DNA of 64,000 nucleotides from Aureimonas sp. AU22 (GTDB lineage: Bacteria > Pseudomonadota > Alphaproteobacteria > Rhizobiales > Rhizobiaceae): NCBI RefSeq assembly GCF_001463745.1, contig NZ_BBWJ01000044.1, forward strand, positions 1 to 64,000, given 5' to 3'. The translations under genes and the position numbers were made by a program. Positions 40,794 to 50,664 of this stretch are shown piece after piece (positions within the stretch are counted from its first letter, which is position 1; each line of letters starts with the position of its first letter). The notes under the pieces are model-generated. The model was not told the origin of the DNA, did no database searches, and saw only the letters and a list, made by a program, of their open reading frames with translations.

Positions 40794-43235
40794 CTAGAAC
40801 AGGCCGCCTGCGCCGCTCGCGATCGCCTGAGCCGCTTCCGGGGAAATCGACTGCTGCGCCGGAGCGCTGGCATAGGTGCCGCCGATCACCTGATACTGGT
40901 CCGAAGGACCGGTGCCCGGCTTGAACGCCTCGATGATCGAACCGTCGGCGCCGGGCGACGCAGCCATGCCGGTCGCACGGTTCACCGCCACCTGCGTCAT
41001 CCCGTCGGGAATGCGGAAGTCGACGACGGGCTTTCCCGCGAGAGCCTGCTTCATGAACTCGTTGAACACCGGTGCGGCGAAACCGCCGCCGGTGCCGCCA
41101 TGTCCCAGCGGCTGCGGGTTGTCGTAGCCGAGGTACACTCCGGCCACGAGGTTCGGCGTGAAGCCGACGAACCACGCGTCCTTCTCGTCGTTGGTCGTGC
41201 CGGTCTTGCCTGCAACCGGCACACCGAGCTGCTTGACGACCGTCGCGGTACCCCGCTGCACGACGCCTTCCATCATCGACGTGATCTGGTAGGCGGTCAT
41301 CGGATCGAGCACCTGCTGGCGTTCGTCCACCAGCTCTGGCTCCGCCTGCCCGTCCCAGCCGGAGGCGTTGCAGGTGTCGCACTTGCGGTTGTCGTGGCGA
41401 TACACCGTGCGCCCGTAGCGGTCCTGAACGCGGTCGATCACCGAAGGCTCGATCGAGCGTCCGCCGTTCGCCATCACCGAATAGGCGGAGACCATACGCA
41501 TCACGGTGGTTTCGCCGGAGCCCAGCGCCATCGGCAGATACGGAGCCATCTTGTCGTAGACGCCGAAGCGTTCGGCATATTCGGCGACGAGCTTCATGCC
41601 CATGTCGTCCGCGAGGCGGACCGTCATCAGGTTTCGGCTCTTCTCGATGCCGAGGCGAAGGGTCGAGGGACCCGCCGACTCTCCGCCGTAGTTCTTGGGC
41701 TCCCAGAAGCCCCCGCGGCCATCGGGAATCGAGACCGGCGCGTCGAGGATCACGGATGCCGGCGTATAGCCGTTGTCGAGCGCCGCCGCGTAGACGAACG
41801 GCTTGAAGGACGAGCCCGGCTGACGCATCGCCTGCGTCGCGCGGTTGAATTCGGACTGGGCATAGGAGAACCCGCCGACCATCGCGAGCACGCGGCCGGT
41901 GTGCGGATCCATCGCCACGAGAGCGCCCTGAACCTTCGGCGGCTGACGCAGGACGTAGCCTTCGCCGTTCGCCTTCGGCTCGACATAGACGACGTCGCCA
42001 CGAGCCAACACATCGTCGACCGAGCGCGCCGTCGCGCGCTTGCCGTCGCGATCCTGCCGCATCGCCCACTTCATGTCCGCCTGGGTCAGCGTCGCGATAT
42101 CCCGCTCGGCGCCGCGACGGCCGGAAACCTCACGTGCCGGCTGAAGGCCGATGCTCGCGGAGTTCGCATCTGCGGACAGGACGACGGCGAGACGCCACTC
42201 GGGAACGTCGGCATAGGGCTCGATCTTGTTCAGCGCCGGGCCCCAGTCGCCCGCAAGTTCCACCGTCGCCACTGGACCGCGGTAGCCGCGCGTCTGATCG
42301 TACTGTACGAGCGCGTGCTGCAGCGACGTGCGCGCCTCGACCTGCAACTGCGGGTCCAGCGTCGAGCGCACGGAAAGACCACCCTCGTAGAGCGCTTTCA
42401 TGCCGTAGCGGGAGATGACCTGACGACGGACCTCCTCCGTGAAGTATTCCGCCGATGCGAGATACGTGCCGCTCGGGCGCGGGTTGACGCCAAGCGGCTT
42501 GGCGATCGCGGCCAGGGCTTCGTCCTGCGAGATCAGGCCGTTCTCGGCCATGCGCTGGATGACCCAGTTGCGGCGACCGATCGCCTCGTCCGGGTCGCGG
42601 AACGGATTGTAGTTCTCCGGTGCCTTCGGAAGCGCGGCGAGATAGGCCGCCTCCTGGATCTCCAACTCGTTCACCGACTTGTCGAAATAGGCAAGCGATG
42701 CGGCGGCGACGCCATAGGAGCCCATGCCGAGATAGATCTCGTTCAGGTAGAGCTCGAGGATGCGATCCTTCGAATAGGCCTGCTCGATGCGGAGGGAAAG
42801 GATCGCCTCCTTTACCTTGCGCTCCATCGAGCGTTCGTTGGTGAGGAGGAAGTTCTTGGCGACCTGTTGCGTGATGGTCGAGCCGCCCTGCATAGGTCCG
42901 CCACGCACGTAGAGAAGCGCAGCGCGTCCGATGCCTTCGAGATCGACACCCGGGTGGTTGTAGAAGTTCTTGTCTTCGGCCGAGAGGAACGCGTCCTTCA
43001 GCCGCTGCGGGATCGCCTGGATCGGGAGGTAGAGCCGGCGCTCTTTGGCATACTCCGCCATGAGCGAACCGTCGGCCGCGTGGAGACGCGTGGTCACCGG
43101 AGGCTCGTACTTCTCGAGCACCTGATAGTCCGGCAGGTCCTGGCTCATATCCGCCACGTACCAGGCGACGCCGCCGGCCAGGATCAGCGCAAGGACGGTG
43201 CCGATACCGAACAGGTAGCCGAGAAGTCTGAACAT
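40794..43235 (-). CDS. mrcA: Penicillin-binding protein 1A (bifunctional glycosyltransferase/transpeptidase)
   Basis: A class A PBP that polymerises and cross-links peptidoglycan. The 813-aa protein has an N-terminal membrane span (about 7-27), a GT51 domain with catalytic Glu87 (SAEDKNFYNHPGVD) and GGSTITQQVAKN, an OB-like insert, and a transpeptidase domain with Ser475-x-x-Lys478 (SSFKPF) and Lys677-Thr-Gly (AGKTGTTNDEKDAWFVG). The C-terminal Ala/Gly tail is short. It lies between amiC-like and prfB genes on the minus strand, a common rhizobial order. Confidence 0.97.
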   Translation of the reverse strand: MFRLLGYLFGIGTVLALILAGGVAWYVADMSQDLPDYQVLEKYEPPVTTRLHAADGSLMAEYAKERRLYLPIQAIPQRLKDAFLSAEDKNFYNHPGVDLEGIGRAALLYVRGGPMQGGSTITQQVAKNFLLTNERSMERKVKEAILSLRIEQAYSKDRILELYLNEIYLGMGSYGVAAASLAYFDKSVNELEIQEAAYLAALPKAPENYNPFRDPDEAIGRRNWVIQRMAENGLISQDEALAAIAKPLGVNPRPSGTYLASAEYFTEEVRRQVISRYGMKALYEGGLSVRSTLDPQLQVEARTSLQHALVQYDQTRGYRGPVATVELAGDWGPALNKIEPYADVPEWRLAVVLSADANSASIGLQPAREVSGRRGAERDIATLTQADMKWAMRQDRDGKRATARSVDDVLARGDVVYVEPKANGEGYVLRQPPKVQGALVAMDPHTGRVLAMVGGFSYAQSEFNRATQAMRQPGSSFKPFVYAAALDNGYTPASVILDAPVSIPDGRGGFWEPKNYGGESAGPSTLRLGIEKSRNLMTVRLADDMGMKLVAEYAERFGVYDKMAPYLPMALGSGETTVMRMVSAYSVMANGGRSIEPSVIDRVQDRYGRTVYRHDNRKCDTCNASGWDGQAEPELVDERQQVLDPMTAYQITSMMEGVVQRGTATVVKQLGVPVAGKTGTTNDEKDAWFVGFTPNLVAGVYLGYDNPQPLGHGGTGGGFAAPVFNEFMKQALAGKPVVDFRIPDGMTQVAVNRATGMAASPGADGSIIEAFKPGTGPSDQYQVIGGTYASAPAQQSISPEAAQAIASGAGGLF

Positions 43236-43421
43236 CGTGTCTCCATGGACTACCGCTCTCGCGGCGCACCGAGTGCCGCGCGGCCTGGCCAGCCGGGCAA
43301 GACGGGTCCGCCCCGCATTGTACGAATTCCTAACGCATCGTTCATGCGCGGAGAATGCGGCGGGCGAATGATGCTGGGGTCTTGTCGGCCTAACTGTTGC
43401 GAAATCGCAACGGTTCGGCGT

Positions 43422-44594
43422 TCACGGATTGGCGGCTGCCGGCGTGCGGCCCGCGAACTCCGCGATCGAGCGAGCCAGAATGGCCGCCAGACGACGCTGC
43501 CACTCGGCCGATTTCAGGTCCTGCTCGTCGTCGGGATTGGACAGATATCCCATTTCCAAGAGGATCGACGGAACGTCCGGCGCCCGCAGGACTCGGAAGC
43601 CCGCGGAGCGCTTGGGGTTGTTGATGAGCCTGATCTCGCCGCTGCGCATGTCGGCGACCAGTTGCAGAGCGAAATGCTCGGACAGCGCTTCCGTCTCGCG
43701 TCGGACCAGATCGACCAGAATGTCGTGAATTTCGGGCGCGTCCTGGTCCCATTCGGGACCAGCAAAACGGTCGGCGGAGTTTTCGACGTCGGCGAGCTCT
43801 CGCGACAGGCTGTCGGATGCCTTCTCCGACAAGGTGTAGACCGTCGCGCCGCGCAAGTCCTTGTAGCGAATCGAGTCGGCATGCAGCGATACCATCAGGT
43901 TTGCGCCCGCCCGCCGCGCGATGGCCGCGCGCTCGTTGAGGGGAATGAAGGTGTCGTCCTCTCGCGTCATGACGACTTTCACGCCGGAGAATTTCGCCAG
44001 CGCGTCGCGCAGCGCCTTGCCGAAGGCGAGATTGACGGCTTTTTCCTCGGTGCCCTTCTCGCCGGTCGCGCCATTGTCGATCCCGCCGTGGCCGGGGTCG
44101 AGGACGACCACGAACGGCCTTGTCGCTTCGTTCGTCTTCGTCGCCACGGAAGCGGTCACAGTTGCCTGCGGGAGCGCAAAGGCGTCGTCGTCCCCCGGCT
44201 TGAGGCGCAAGGCGACACGCGAGGCGCGCCCGTCCGGCGTCACAGTCATCTCCGGGCGAACGGCGCGTGTAAGCGTGAGAATCAACCGGTAGCGATCGGC
44301 TCCGACAAGCCCATGCCGCAGATCCTTGACCAGTTTATCGCCCGCGATGTCTGGAAGCTTGGCGGCCGCTAGCGTCTCGTCGAAATCGAGGGCGACGCGG
44401 TAAGGGTTGCGCAGAAGCACCAGCCGCGGTTTCGCCGGTCCCTCTACGTCGATATCGAGGCCGAATCCCTCTTTGCCGGGCGACTGCGTAATCGCGGTCA
44501 CGATCGACGGATCGCCAGCGGCGTGCGCAGAATGGGCGGCTGCCGCGAGGAACAACGGGACGAGCGCGAAAAGCACGAAGCGGATGATGGTCAC
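43422..44594 (-). CDS. AMIN-domain N-acetylmuramoyl-L-alanine amidase (AmiC-like)
   Basis: Cleaves the bond between MurNAc and the stem peptide, used in daughter-cell separation. From GTG 44594 the protein is 390 aa: a Sec signal peptide (1-25, TIIRFVLFALVPLFLAAAAHS, then AHAAGD), an AMIN domain (about 30-135), and a zinc Amidase_3 domain with His169 (DPGHGG), Glu183/184, His238 (SLHAD) and a late catalytic Glu (LLEMGYLSNPDD). The frame extends to a TTG at 44666, but the added residues would hide the signal peptide. It is followed by mrcA, so wall synthesis and hydrolysis genes are adjacent. Confidence 0.94.
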   Translation of the reverse strand: MTIIRFVLFALVPLFLAAAAHSAHAAGDPSIVTAITQSPGKEGFGLDIDVEGPAKPRLVLLRNPYRVALDFDETLAAAKLPDIAGDKLVKDLRHGLVGADRYRLILTLTRAVRPEMTVTPDGRASRVALRLKPGDDDAFALPQATVTASVATKTNEATRPFVVVLDPGHGGIDNGATGEKGTEEKAVNLAFGKALRDALAKFSGVKVVMTREDDTFIPLNERAAIARRAGANLMVSLHADSIRYKDLRGATVYTLSEKASDSLSRELADVENSADRFAGPEWDQDAPEIHDILVDLVRRETEALSEHFALQLVADMRSGEIRLINNPKRSAGFRVLRAPDVPSILLEMGYLSNPDDEQDLKSAEWQRRLAAILARSIAEFAGRTPAAANP

Positions 44595-44674
44595 GATTGG
44601 CGGCCGTCGAATGCTGGGGTTCGCAATTGGTTGCTGGGTCGAACAGGATAACGGCAATCGTCGCAACTGCCGCT

Positions 44675-44725
44675 TTGACAGGCTCTCCCCTTGTTTGCAC
44701 GACTATACAGCCTTACAAGCATAAT
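44675..44725 (+). promoter_or_regulatory. Possible promoter region of rne
   Basis: A consensus TTGACA (44675-44680) is followed at poor spacing by TATACA (44704-44709). TTGCAC (44695-44700) with CATAAT (44720-44725) is an alternative. Either would leave a leader of over 400 nt before rne. The remaining stretch 44726-45146 has no gene I can support. A long structured 5' leader, as used for autoregulation of E. coli rne, is plausible. Confidence 0.3.
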
Positions 44726-45146
44726 TGAGGCTCTCGCGTCATCGGCACGGGTGCGTCGTCAAGGTCATCGGCTTTATCGAGCCGACCACCTCGACGTCGG
44801 CACAATCCGTCCGACGCTGGAAACTCGCACAGATTTGCGCCGGCAGGGTCTCACACGCCCACCGGTCTCTTCGCGAACGAGGCATGGATTGAAAGTCCGC
44901 CGAACTCGCGTTCTCGTCGGTCGCGAAAGCGGCCATCCTATGTTGCAGGTCGTTCACGCGTGTCATTGGCATACCAGCTCCCATCGACGCCTGCGCCCCG
45001 CCCCTTCGGGCCGGACGCTCCTGCGTCGCGGATGCTTGCCTCGCCGCGGTTTGAACGCACCATTGCGGACCCCATCATGCCAGCCCCACGGCGGACCTTC
45101 GAGGTCGCGCGATCCGGGCGGCCGCGGGTCCCGGAGTTGAGATCAC

Positions 45147-47945
45147 ATGGCAGACAAGATGCTGATCGACGCGGCCCACCCGGAGGAAACCCGGGTCGTC
45201 GTCGTCAAGGGTAACAGGGTCGAAGAGTTCGACTTCGAGTCCGAACACAAGAAGCAGATCAAGGGAAACATCTATCTGGCGAAGGTGACGCGCGTCGAGC
45301 CGTCGCTCCAGGCCGCCTTCGTCGAGTATGGCGGCAATCGCCACGGCTTCCTCGCCTTCAACGAGATCCATCCCGACTACTACCAAATTCCGCACGCCGA
45401 TCGTCAGGCGCTGATCGAGCACGACCTCGCGCAGGCCGAAGAGGACGAGGAAGCGGAGGAGCGCAAGCCGGCCAAGGCCGGGCGCTCGCGCAGCCGCCGC
45501 CCCCGCTCCGGTGAGGCGAAGGCCGCCGACTCGGCGGACGACAGCGTTTCGGAGATCGTCGAGGTCGAGGCCGCCGAGGACACCGCTCCCGGCGACACGG
45601 CGGACGAAAGCGTCGTGGCTGGCGCTGGCGACACGCAGGAGGAGCCGGCTGCACTGGAAGGCGCAGAAGCGGCATCCGACGATGAGGGTTCCGAACCGGC
45701 CGAAGCGAAGGCCGACGAGGACGAGAAGCCGCGGCGGGGTCGCCGTTCGCGTCGTTCGCGCGACACCGAGGAAGAGCCCGCGGCCGACGAGGCCGACGAG
45801 GTGGACGATCTCGGCAGCGAAGACGCGATGGAGGAGGTGCCGGTTCGCAGCAACCGCGCGCCCCGCAAGCAGTACAAGATCCAGGAAGTCATCAAGCGCC
45901 GCCAGATTCTTCTGGTTCAGGTCGTGAAGGAAGAGCGCGGCAACAAGGGCGCCGCGCTCACCACCTATCTGTCGCTGGCCGGCCGTTACTCGGTTCTGAT
46001 GCCCAACACCGCACGCGGCGGCGGCATTTCCCGCAAGATCACCAACGCCGCCGACCGCAAGCGTTTGAAGGACCTCGTTCGCGATCTGGAAGTGCCGCGC
46101 GGCATGGGCATAATCCTACGCACGGCCGGCGCCAACCGCACCAAGCCCGAGATCAAGCGCGACTACGAATATCTGATGCGCCTGTGGGAGACGGTGCGCA
46201 CGCTGACGCTGCAGTCCACCGCCCCCGCCCTCGTCTACGAGGAGGGCAGCTTGATCAAGCGGTCGATCCGCGACCTCTACAACAAGGATATCGACCAGAT
46301 CCTCGTGGCCGGCGAAGCCGGATACCGCGAGGCGAAGGACTTCATGCGCATGCTGATGCCGAGCCAGGCAAAGGTCGTGCAGCCCTATCGCGAGCAGAGC
46401 CCCATCTTCGCGCGCCAGGGCATCGAGGCGCAGCTCGACAAGATGATGCAGCCGCACGTGACGCTGAAGTCCGGCGGCTACATCATCATCAACCAGACCG
46501 AGGCGCTCGTCGCCATCGACGTGAACTCCGGCCGCTCGACGCGTGAGCATTCGGTCGAGGACACGGCCTACCAGACCAACCTGGAGGCGGCCGAAGAGGT
46601 CGCCCGCCAGCTCCGCCTGCGCGATCTCGCGGGTCTCATCGTGGTCGATTTCATCGACATGGAGGAGAAGCGCAACAACCGGAACGTCGAGAAGCGCCTC
46701 AAGGATTCGCTGAAGGACGACCGGGCGCGCATCCAGGTCGGCCGGATCTCGCATTTCGGCCTTCTGGAAATGAGCCGCCAGCGCATCCGCGCCAGCGTGC
46801 TGGAGTCCACGACGCAGACCTGCCCGATCTGCAGCGGCAACGGCTTCATCCGTTCGTCGTCGTCGCTGGCGCTTCACGTACTTCGCTCGATCGAGGAGCA
46901 CCTGCAGAAGCATGGCACGCACGACCTGATCGTGAAGGTGCCGACGGCGACCGCGCTCTACGTGCTCAACGAGAAGCGCGGGACGTTGGACGAACTCGAA
47001 CGGCACTACGGGCTGCGCATCCTGCTCGAGGCGGTCGAGGGCTTCGGTCACCAGCACGTCGCGATCGAAAACGGCGCCGAGGCGACACGTCGCGTGAAGC
47101 CGGAGGCGATCACGACGCTCTCATCCGTGACGCCGGACGCGGTCGAGATCGAGGAAGTCGTGGTCGAGGCCGATGTTGAGACCGACGTCGCGGAAGAGGG
47201 CGATGCGGTTCCGGCCCGCGCCAACGGATCGGACAGCGACGATCAGCGCGACGGTTCGCGCCGCCGCCGCCGCCGTCGCCGCGGCGGTCGCAAGAGTGAC
47301 GACAACGGCAACGAATCGTCTGCTGTTGCGTCGGAAGATCATGCCGAGGGCCAGGTCGGTGCCGAAGCCGAGGCGGACGCCTCTGCCGAACCGGTCGCCG
47401 AGGCAGATGCAGCAGACGACGATGGCAATGGGGGCGACCGGAAGCGTCGCCGCCGTGGCCGTCGCGGCGGTCGTCGCAACCGCGACGAGGAGACGCGAAG
47501 CGAAGCGTCCACGGATGGCGAGAGCGAAGATGTCGTCGCGGAAGAGGTCGGCGAGGAAACGGCGGTTGAACTTCCCATGTTGGCCGAAGCCGACATCGAC
47601 AACTCGTTCGAGCCGGAAATGACCGACGGCGTAAACGCGGTGGAAGGCGACCTTTCGGAGACCGAAGGGGCGCAGACCATCGCCGATGTCGCCGTACCGG
47701 ACGAAAACGAAGTCATGTCCGAGACAGCTGAAGCCGGCGCCGCGTTGGACGGCAATCCCCCGCTGGACGCCGTCTTCCCTTCTGAAGACGACACGTCCCT
47801 TTCCGAGGACGCATCCGTCGAGGAGGAGACGGTCACCGTGCGTCGGGGCCTTCGTCTGATCGCCAATGGCGAAGAAGCGTCGGACGAGGGCGCCGAGGAG
47901 AAGCCGAAGCGTCGCGGCTGGTGGTCGCGCAAGACCGCGGAATAA
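45147..47945 (+). CDS. rne: Ribonuclease E (alphaproteobacterial type)
   Basis: The endoribonuclease that starts mRNA decay and processes rRNA and tRNA. The 932-aa protein has an S1 domain split by a highly acidic, Ala/Glu-rich insertion (about residues 95-238), as seen in alphaproteobacteria. Catalytic Asp458 (AIDVNSGRSTRE) and Asp501 (VVDFIDM) are spaced exactly as Asp303/Asp346 in E. coli. The Zn-link Cys559 and Cys562 (TCPICSGNG) needed for tetramers is intact. The C-terminal 250 residues are disordered, with two Arg-rich patches (about 706-716, 770-785) between acidic stretches, the usual RNA- and partner-binding scaffold. ATG 45147 has GGAG upstream. A terminator follows. Confidence 0.97.
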   Translation: MADKMLIDAAHPEETRVVVVKGNRVEEFDFESEHKKQIKGNIYLAKVTRVEPSLQAAFVEYGGNRHGFLAFNEIHPDYYQIPHADRQALIEHDLAQAEEDEEAEERKPAKAGRSRSRRPRSGEAKAADSADDSVSEIVEVEAAEDTAPGDTADESVVAGAGDTQEEPAALEGAEAASDDEGSEPAEAKADEDEKPRRGRRSRRSRDTEEEPAADEADEVDDLGSEDAMEEVPVRSNRAPRKQYKIQEVIKRRQILLVQVVKEERGNKGAALTTYLSLAGRYSVLMPNTARGGGISRKITNAADRKRLKDLVRDLEVPRGMGIILRTAGANRTKPEIKRDYEYLMRLWETVRTLTLQSTAPALVYEEGSLIKRSIRDLYNKDIDQILVAGEAGYREAKDFMRMLMPSQAKVVQPYREQSPIFARQGIEAQLDKMMQPHVTLKSGGYIIINQTEALVAIDVNSGRSTREHSVEDTAYQTNLEAAEEVARQLRLRDLAGLIVVDFIDMEEKRNNRNVEKRLKDSLKDDRARIQVGRISHFGLLEMSRQRIRASVLESTTQTCPICSGNGFIRSSSSLALHVLRSIEEHLQKHGTHDLIVKVPTATALYVLNEKRGTLDELERHYGLRILLEAVEGFGHQHVAIENGAEATRRVKPEAITTLSSVTPDAVEIEEVVVEADVETDVAEEGDAVPARANGSDSDDQRDGSRRRRRRRRGGRKSDDNGNESSAVASEDHAEGQVGAEAEADASAEPVAEADAADDDGNGGDRKRRRRGRRGGRRNRDEETRSEASTDGESEDVVAEEVGEETAVELPMLAEADIDNSFEPEMTDGVNAVEGDLSETEGAQTIADVAVPDENEVMSETAEAGAALDGNPPLDAVFPSEDDTSLSEDASVEEETVTVRRGLRLIANGEEASDEGAEEKPKRRGWWSRKTAE

Positions 47946-47953
47946 GAGAGCTG

Positions 47954-47979
47954 AGAGCGGCCGAAAGGCCGCTCTTTTT
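47954..47979 (+). terminator. Rho-independent terminator of rne
   Basis: AGAGCGGCC / GGCCGCTCT, a perfect 9-bp stem with a GAAA tetraloop and a TTTTT tail, starts 9 nt after the rne stop. Confidence 0.92.
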
Positions 47980-48000
47980 GTATGCGGCCGGCGATGGTCC

Positions 48001-49176
48001 TTATCCGCCGAGGCCGGGTACCGCGCGAAGCCGGTTGACCGCCTCGGCGATCTCCGCGGGGTCCCCGGCGTAGGACAGGCGCATCGTCCGGTGTCCGCGT
48101 TGCAGGTCGAAGTCGAGCCCCGGCGTCGCGGCCACGAGCGCGGTTTCCAGGAGATGCCGGGCGAACTCGCTGGCATCGCCGAACCCGTCCGGAATCGTTG
48201 CATAGGCGTAGAAGGCGCCGTCGATCGGGGCGATGTCGCGGAAACCGAGCGTCGGCAGCGCCTCGCTCAGGAGGGCGCGATTGCGCTCGTAGCCGAGCTT
48301 GATGCCCTCGAGCTCTTCGGTTGCGCCGAACACCGCCTCCGCGCCGACTTGGCTTAGTTCGGGTGCCGAAATATAGAGGCTCTGCCCGACGCGCTCGGCG
48401 GGACGCACGAGATGCGGCGGAAGCACCAGCCAGCCGATCCTCCATCCGGTCATGCAGTAGTATTTGGAGAACGAGTTCACCACGATCGCCCGGTTGGTGA
48501 ACTGTAGGGCCGAGCTCGTTTCAGGGCCGAAGGCCAGCCCGTGATAGATTTCGTCGGAGACGAAGACGATCCCGCCCTCGTCCGCGAACTCGACGAGTCG
48601 CTTCAACTCTTCGGGCGGCGTCACCGTTCCCGTTGGATTGGCCGGGCTGGCGATGAGGACGCCCTGAATGGGCGTCTCGCGATGGACGCGGGCCAGAGCT
48701 CCGGCCGAGAGGATATAGTCGTCTTCGGGTCCCACGGGGATTTCGACGGGCTCGATCCCCAGCGCCTTCAGGATGTTGCGATACGCGGGATAGCCGGGTG
48801 TCGCGATCGCGACACGATCGCCGACATCGAACGCGGTCAGGAAGGCCAGGTTGAACCCCGCCGAGGAACCCGTGGTCACCATCACGCGGTCTGGGGAAAC
48901 GTCGACGCCGTAGGTCTCCGCGTAGTGGCGCGCAATGCGCGTGCGCAGGCCGACCCGTCCGAGGGCGTCGGTGTAGCCCACCCGTCCCTTGCCGAGAAAG
49001 TCACTCACGGTGTCGGCTACGACGCGTGGCACGTGCGCGGACGGTTGGCCGACCGCCAGCGAGATGACGTCCCGGCCGGCGGCGATCATTCGATTCGCTG
49101 CGGCCATCACATCCATCGCCCGGAAGGGATCGACGTCGGAACGCCGGGATGCTTTGCTCGGCGGGGTGTCGTACAT
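48001..49176 (-). CDS. Class I/II pyridoxal-phosphate aminotransferase
   Basis: A 391-aa fold-type I aminotransferase. PLP lysine lies in VVNSFSKYYCMTGWRIGW. ASPANPTGTV and SDEIYHGLAF supply the cofactor Asn and Asp/Tyr. RLSYAG near the C-terminus has the substrate carboxylate Arg. The N-terminal VISLAVGQPSAHVP matches aspartate-type enzymes of the alanine/aspartate group. The donor and acceptor cannot be told by eye. ATG 49176 has GAGG upstream. Far-upstream extension of the frame lies inside the M48 gene on the other strand and is not coding. It is convergent with rne and divergent from the M48 gene. Confidence 0.93.
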   Translation of the reverse strand: MYDTPPSKASRRSDVDPFRAMDVMAAANRMIAAGRDVISLAVGQPSAHVPRVVADTVSDFLGKGRVGYTDALGRVGLRTRIARHYAETYGVDVSPDRVMVTTGSSAGFNLAFLTAFDVGDRVAIATPGYPAYRNILKALGIEPVEIPVGPEDDYILSAGALARVHRETPIQGVLIASPANPTGTVTPPEELKRLVEFADEGGIVFVSDEIYHGLAFGPETSSALQFTNRAIVVNSFSKYYCMTGWRIGWLVLPPHLVRPAERVGQSLYISAPELSQVGAEAVFGATEELEGIKLGYERNRALLSEALPTLGFRDIAPIDGAFYAYATIPDGFGDASEFARHLLETALVAATPGLDFDLQRGHRTMRLSYAGDPAEIAEAVNRLRAVPGLGG

Positions 49177-49281
49177 GGAAGCCTCATAAACGCCGGAAAA
49201 GAGTGACCTTCCAGCTATGATGGATGGCCGACCGGAAACCCGCGTTCTAAGAGTGCGCGGACAAGCCTGGAAAGACTTGGG

Positions 49282-50664
49282 GTGGATTTTTTGTTCAAGG
49301 GCATGATCGCCAGGGGTGTTGCCACCGCTCTTGCCTTCGTCGTCGCGCTGCCGCCGGCCCATGCGCAGACCGCGCGTCGATCCTCGCTGCCGGTCGTACG
49401 CGACGCCGAGATCGAAGGCCTGATCAAGGACTATTCGCAACCGATCCTTCGCGCGGCTGGATTGTCTCCGTCCCGCGTGGAGATCGTGCTCGTCAACGAC
49501 CTTGGTTTCAACGCCTTCGTCGCGGGTCGCCGCATCTTCATCAACACCGGGACGATCCTGGAATCCGAGACGCCGAACGAGACGATCGGCGTTCTCGCGC
49601 ACGAGGTCGGCCATCTGGCCGGCGGCCATCAGGAACGACTGCGAGACCAGATCGAACGGGCCAAGACGATCGCCGTAGTGGCGGGTCTTCTCGGCGCCGG
49701 CGTCGCCGCAGCGGGCGCTGCTACAGGATCGGGCTCCGTGGCGGGCCTCGGCGGCGGGCTTCTGGGTAGCAGCGGCGGCATCGCCCAACGCAGCCTTTTC
49801 GCCTACCAGCGGACGGAGGAGACGACGGCGGATCGCTCCGCCCTCACCTACCTCCTGAAGACGCAGCAGTCGCCCAAGGGGCTGCTCGACAGCTTTGCCG
49901 GACTGATGCGCAAGAACATGCTGTCCGGCATCTCGGCAGACCGCTACGTCACCTCCCACCCGGCTCCGCAGGACCGCATCGGATTCCTTCAGACAGCCGC
50001 CAAGGAGAGCCCCTATTTCGACAAGAAGGACCCGCCGGACCTGCAACTGCGGCACGATCTCGCGCGTGCCAAGATCGCCGCCTACAACGGCGGCGCCTCG
50101 CAGGTCCGTCGCACCTTCGGCCGCAACCTGACCAGCCTGCCTGCCCGCTACGGCGATGCGATCGCGACGCATCTCGCCGGCTCGCCGCGCCTGGCCCTGT
50201 CCAAGATCGACGCCCTGATCGCCGAATCGCCGTCCACGCCGTGGTTCCACGAAGTACGTGGCGAGATTCTTATGGCGGCTGGGCGGTCCGACGAAGCGGC
50301 TGCAGCGTTCTCGAAGGCCGCCAAGCTCGATCCGTCCAAGTCCGGCATTCTCCAGGCCGCCGTCGGGCAGGCGCTCGTCACCGGCGGAAAGCCGGAACGG
50401 ATGAAGGATGCGATCGCGCAGATCCGCAAGGGCCTGGAGAGCGATCCCGGCAACTCCACCGCCTACCAGTTCCTGGCGATGGCCTATGGCAAGACGGGCG
50501 ACATCGGCGCAGCCGAGCTCGCCACGGCCGAGGGCTACTGGGAAGGCGGCAACTTCCGCCAGGCAAAGGTTTTCGCGGCGCGCGCCCAGCAGAAATTCCG
50601 TCCGAACTCGCCCCAGTGGCGGCAGGCCCAGGACATCATCACCACGAAAGTGAACCGCAAATGA
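49282..50664 (+). CDS. Periplasmic M48 metalloprotease with TPR repeats (BepA-like)
   Basis: A 460-aa exported zinc protease. The signal peptide covers about 1-28 (ending PPAHA, before QTARR). The M48 domain has HEVGH (His107, Glu108, His111) and the third ligand Glu180 in RTEETTADRS. The C-terminal half (about 255-450) consists of TPR-like helical repeats. BepA proteins of this layout assist or degrade outer-membrane proteins during assembly. The start is uncertain: GTG 49282, or TTG 49291 with GGGGTGG upstream, or ATG 49303. The stop overlaps the next gene as ATGA, linking it to a thiol oxidoreductase. Confidence 0.92.
   Translation: MDFLFKGMIARGVATALAFVVALPPAHAQTARRSSLPVVRDAEIEGLIKDYSQPILRAAGLSPSRVEIVLVNDLGFNAFVAGRRIFINTGTILESETPNETIGVLAHEVGHLAGGHQERLRDQIERAKTIAVVAGLLGAGVAAAGAATGSGSVAGLGGGLLGSSGGIAQRSLFAYQRTEETTADRSALTYLLKTQQSPKGLLDSFAGLMRKNMLSGISADRYVTSHPAPQDRIGFLQTAAKESPYFDKKDPPDLQLRHDLARAKIAAYNGGASQVRRTFGRNLTSLPARYGDAIATHLAGSPRLALSKIDALIAESPSTPWFHEVRGEILMAAGRSDEAAAAFSKAAKLDPSKSGILQAAVGQALVTGGKPERMKDAIAQIRKGLESDPGNSTAYQFLAMAYGKTGDIGAAELATAEGYWEGGNFRQAKVFAARAQQKFRPNSPQWRQAQDIITTKVNRK

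Noticed and set aside
44691-45140. 149-codon frame upstream of rne
   Set aside because: Composition is Arg/Pro-rich and random, without a ribosome site or any family pattern; treated as rne leader.
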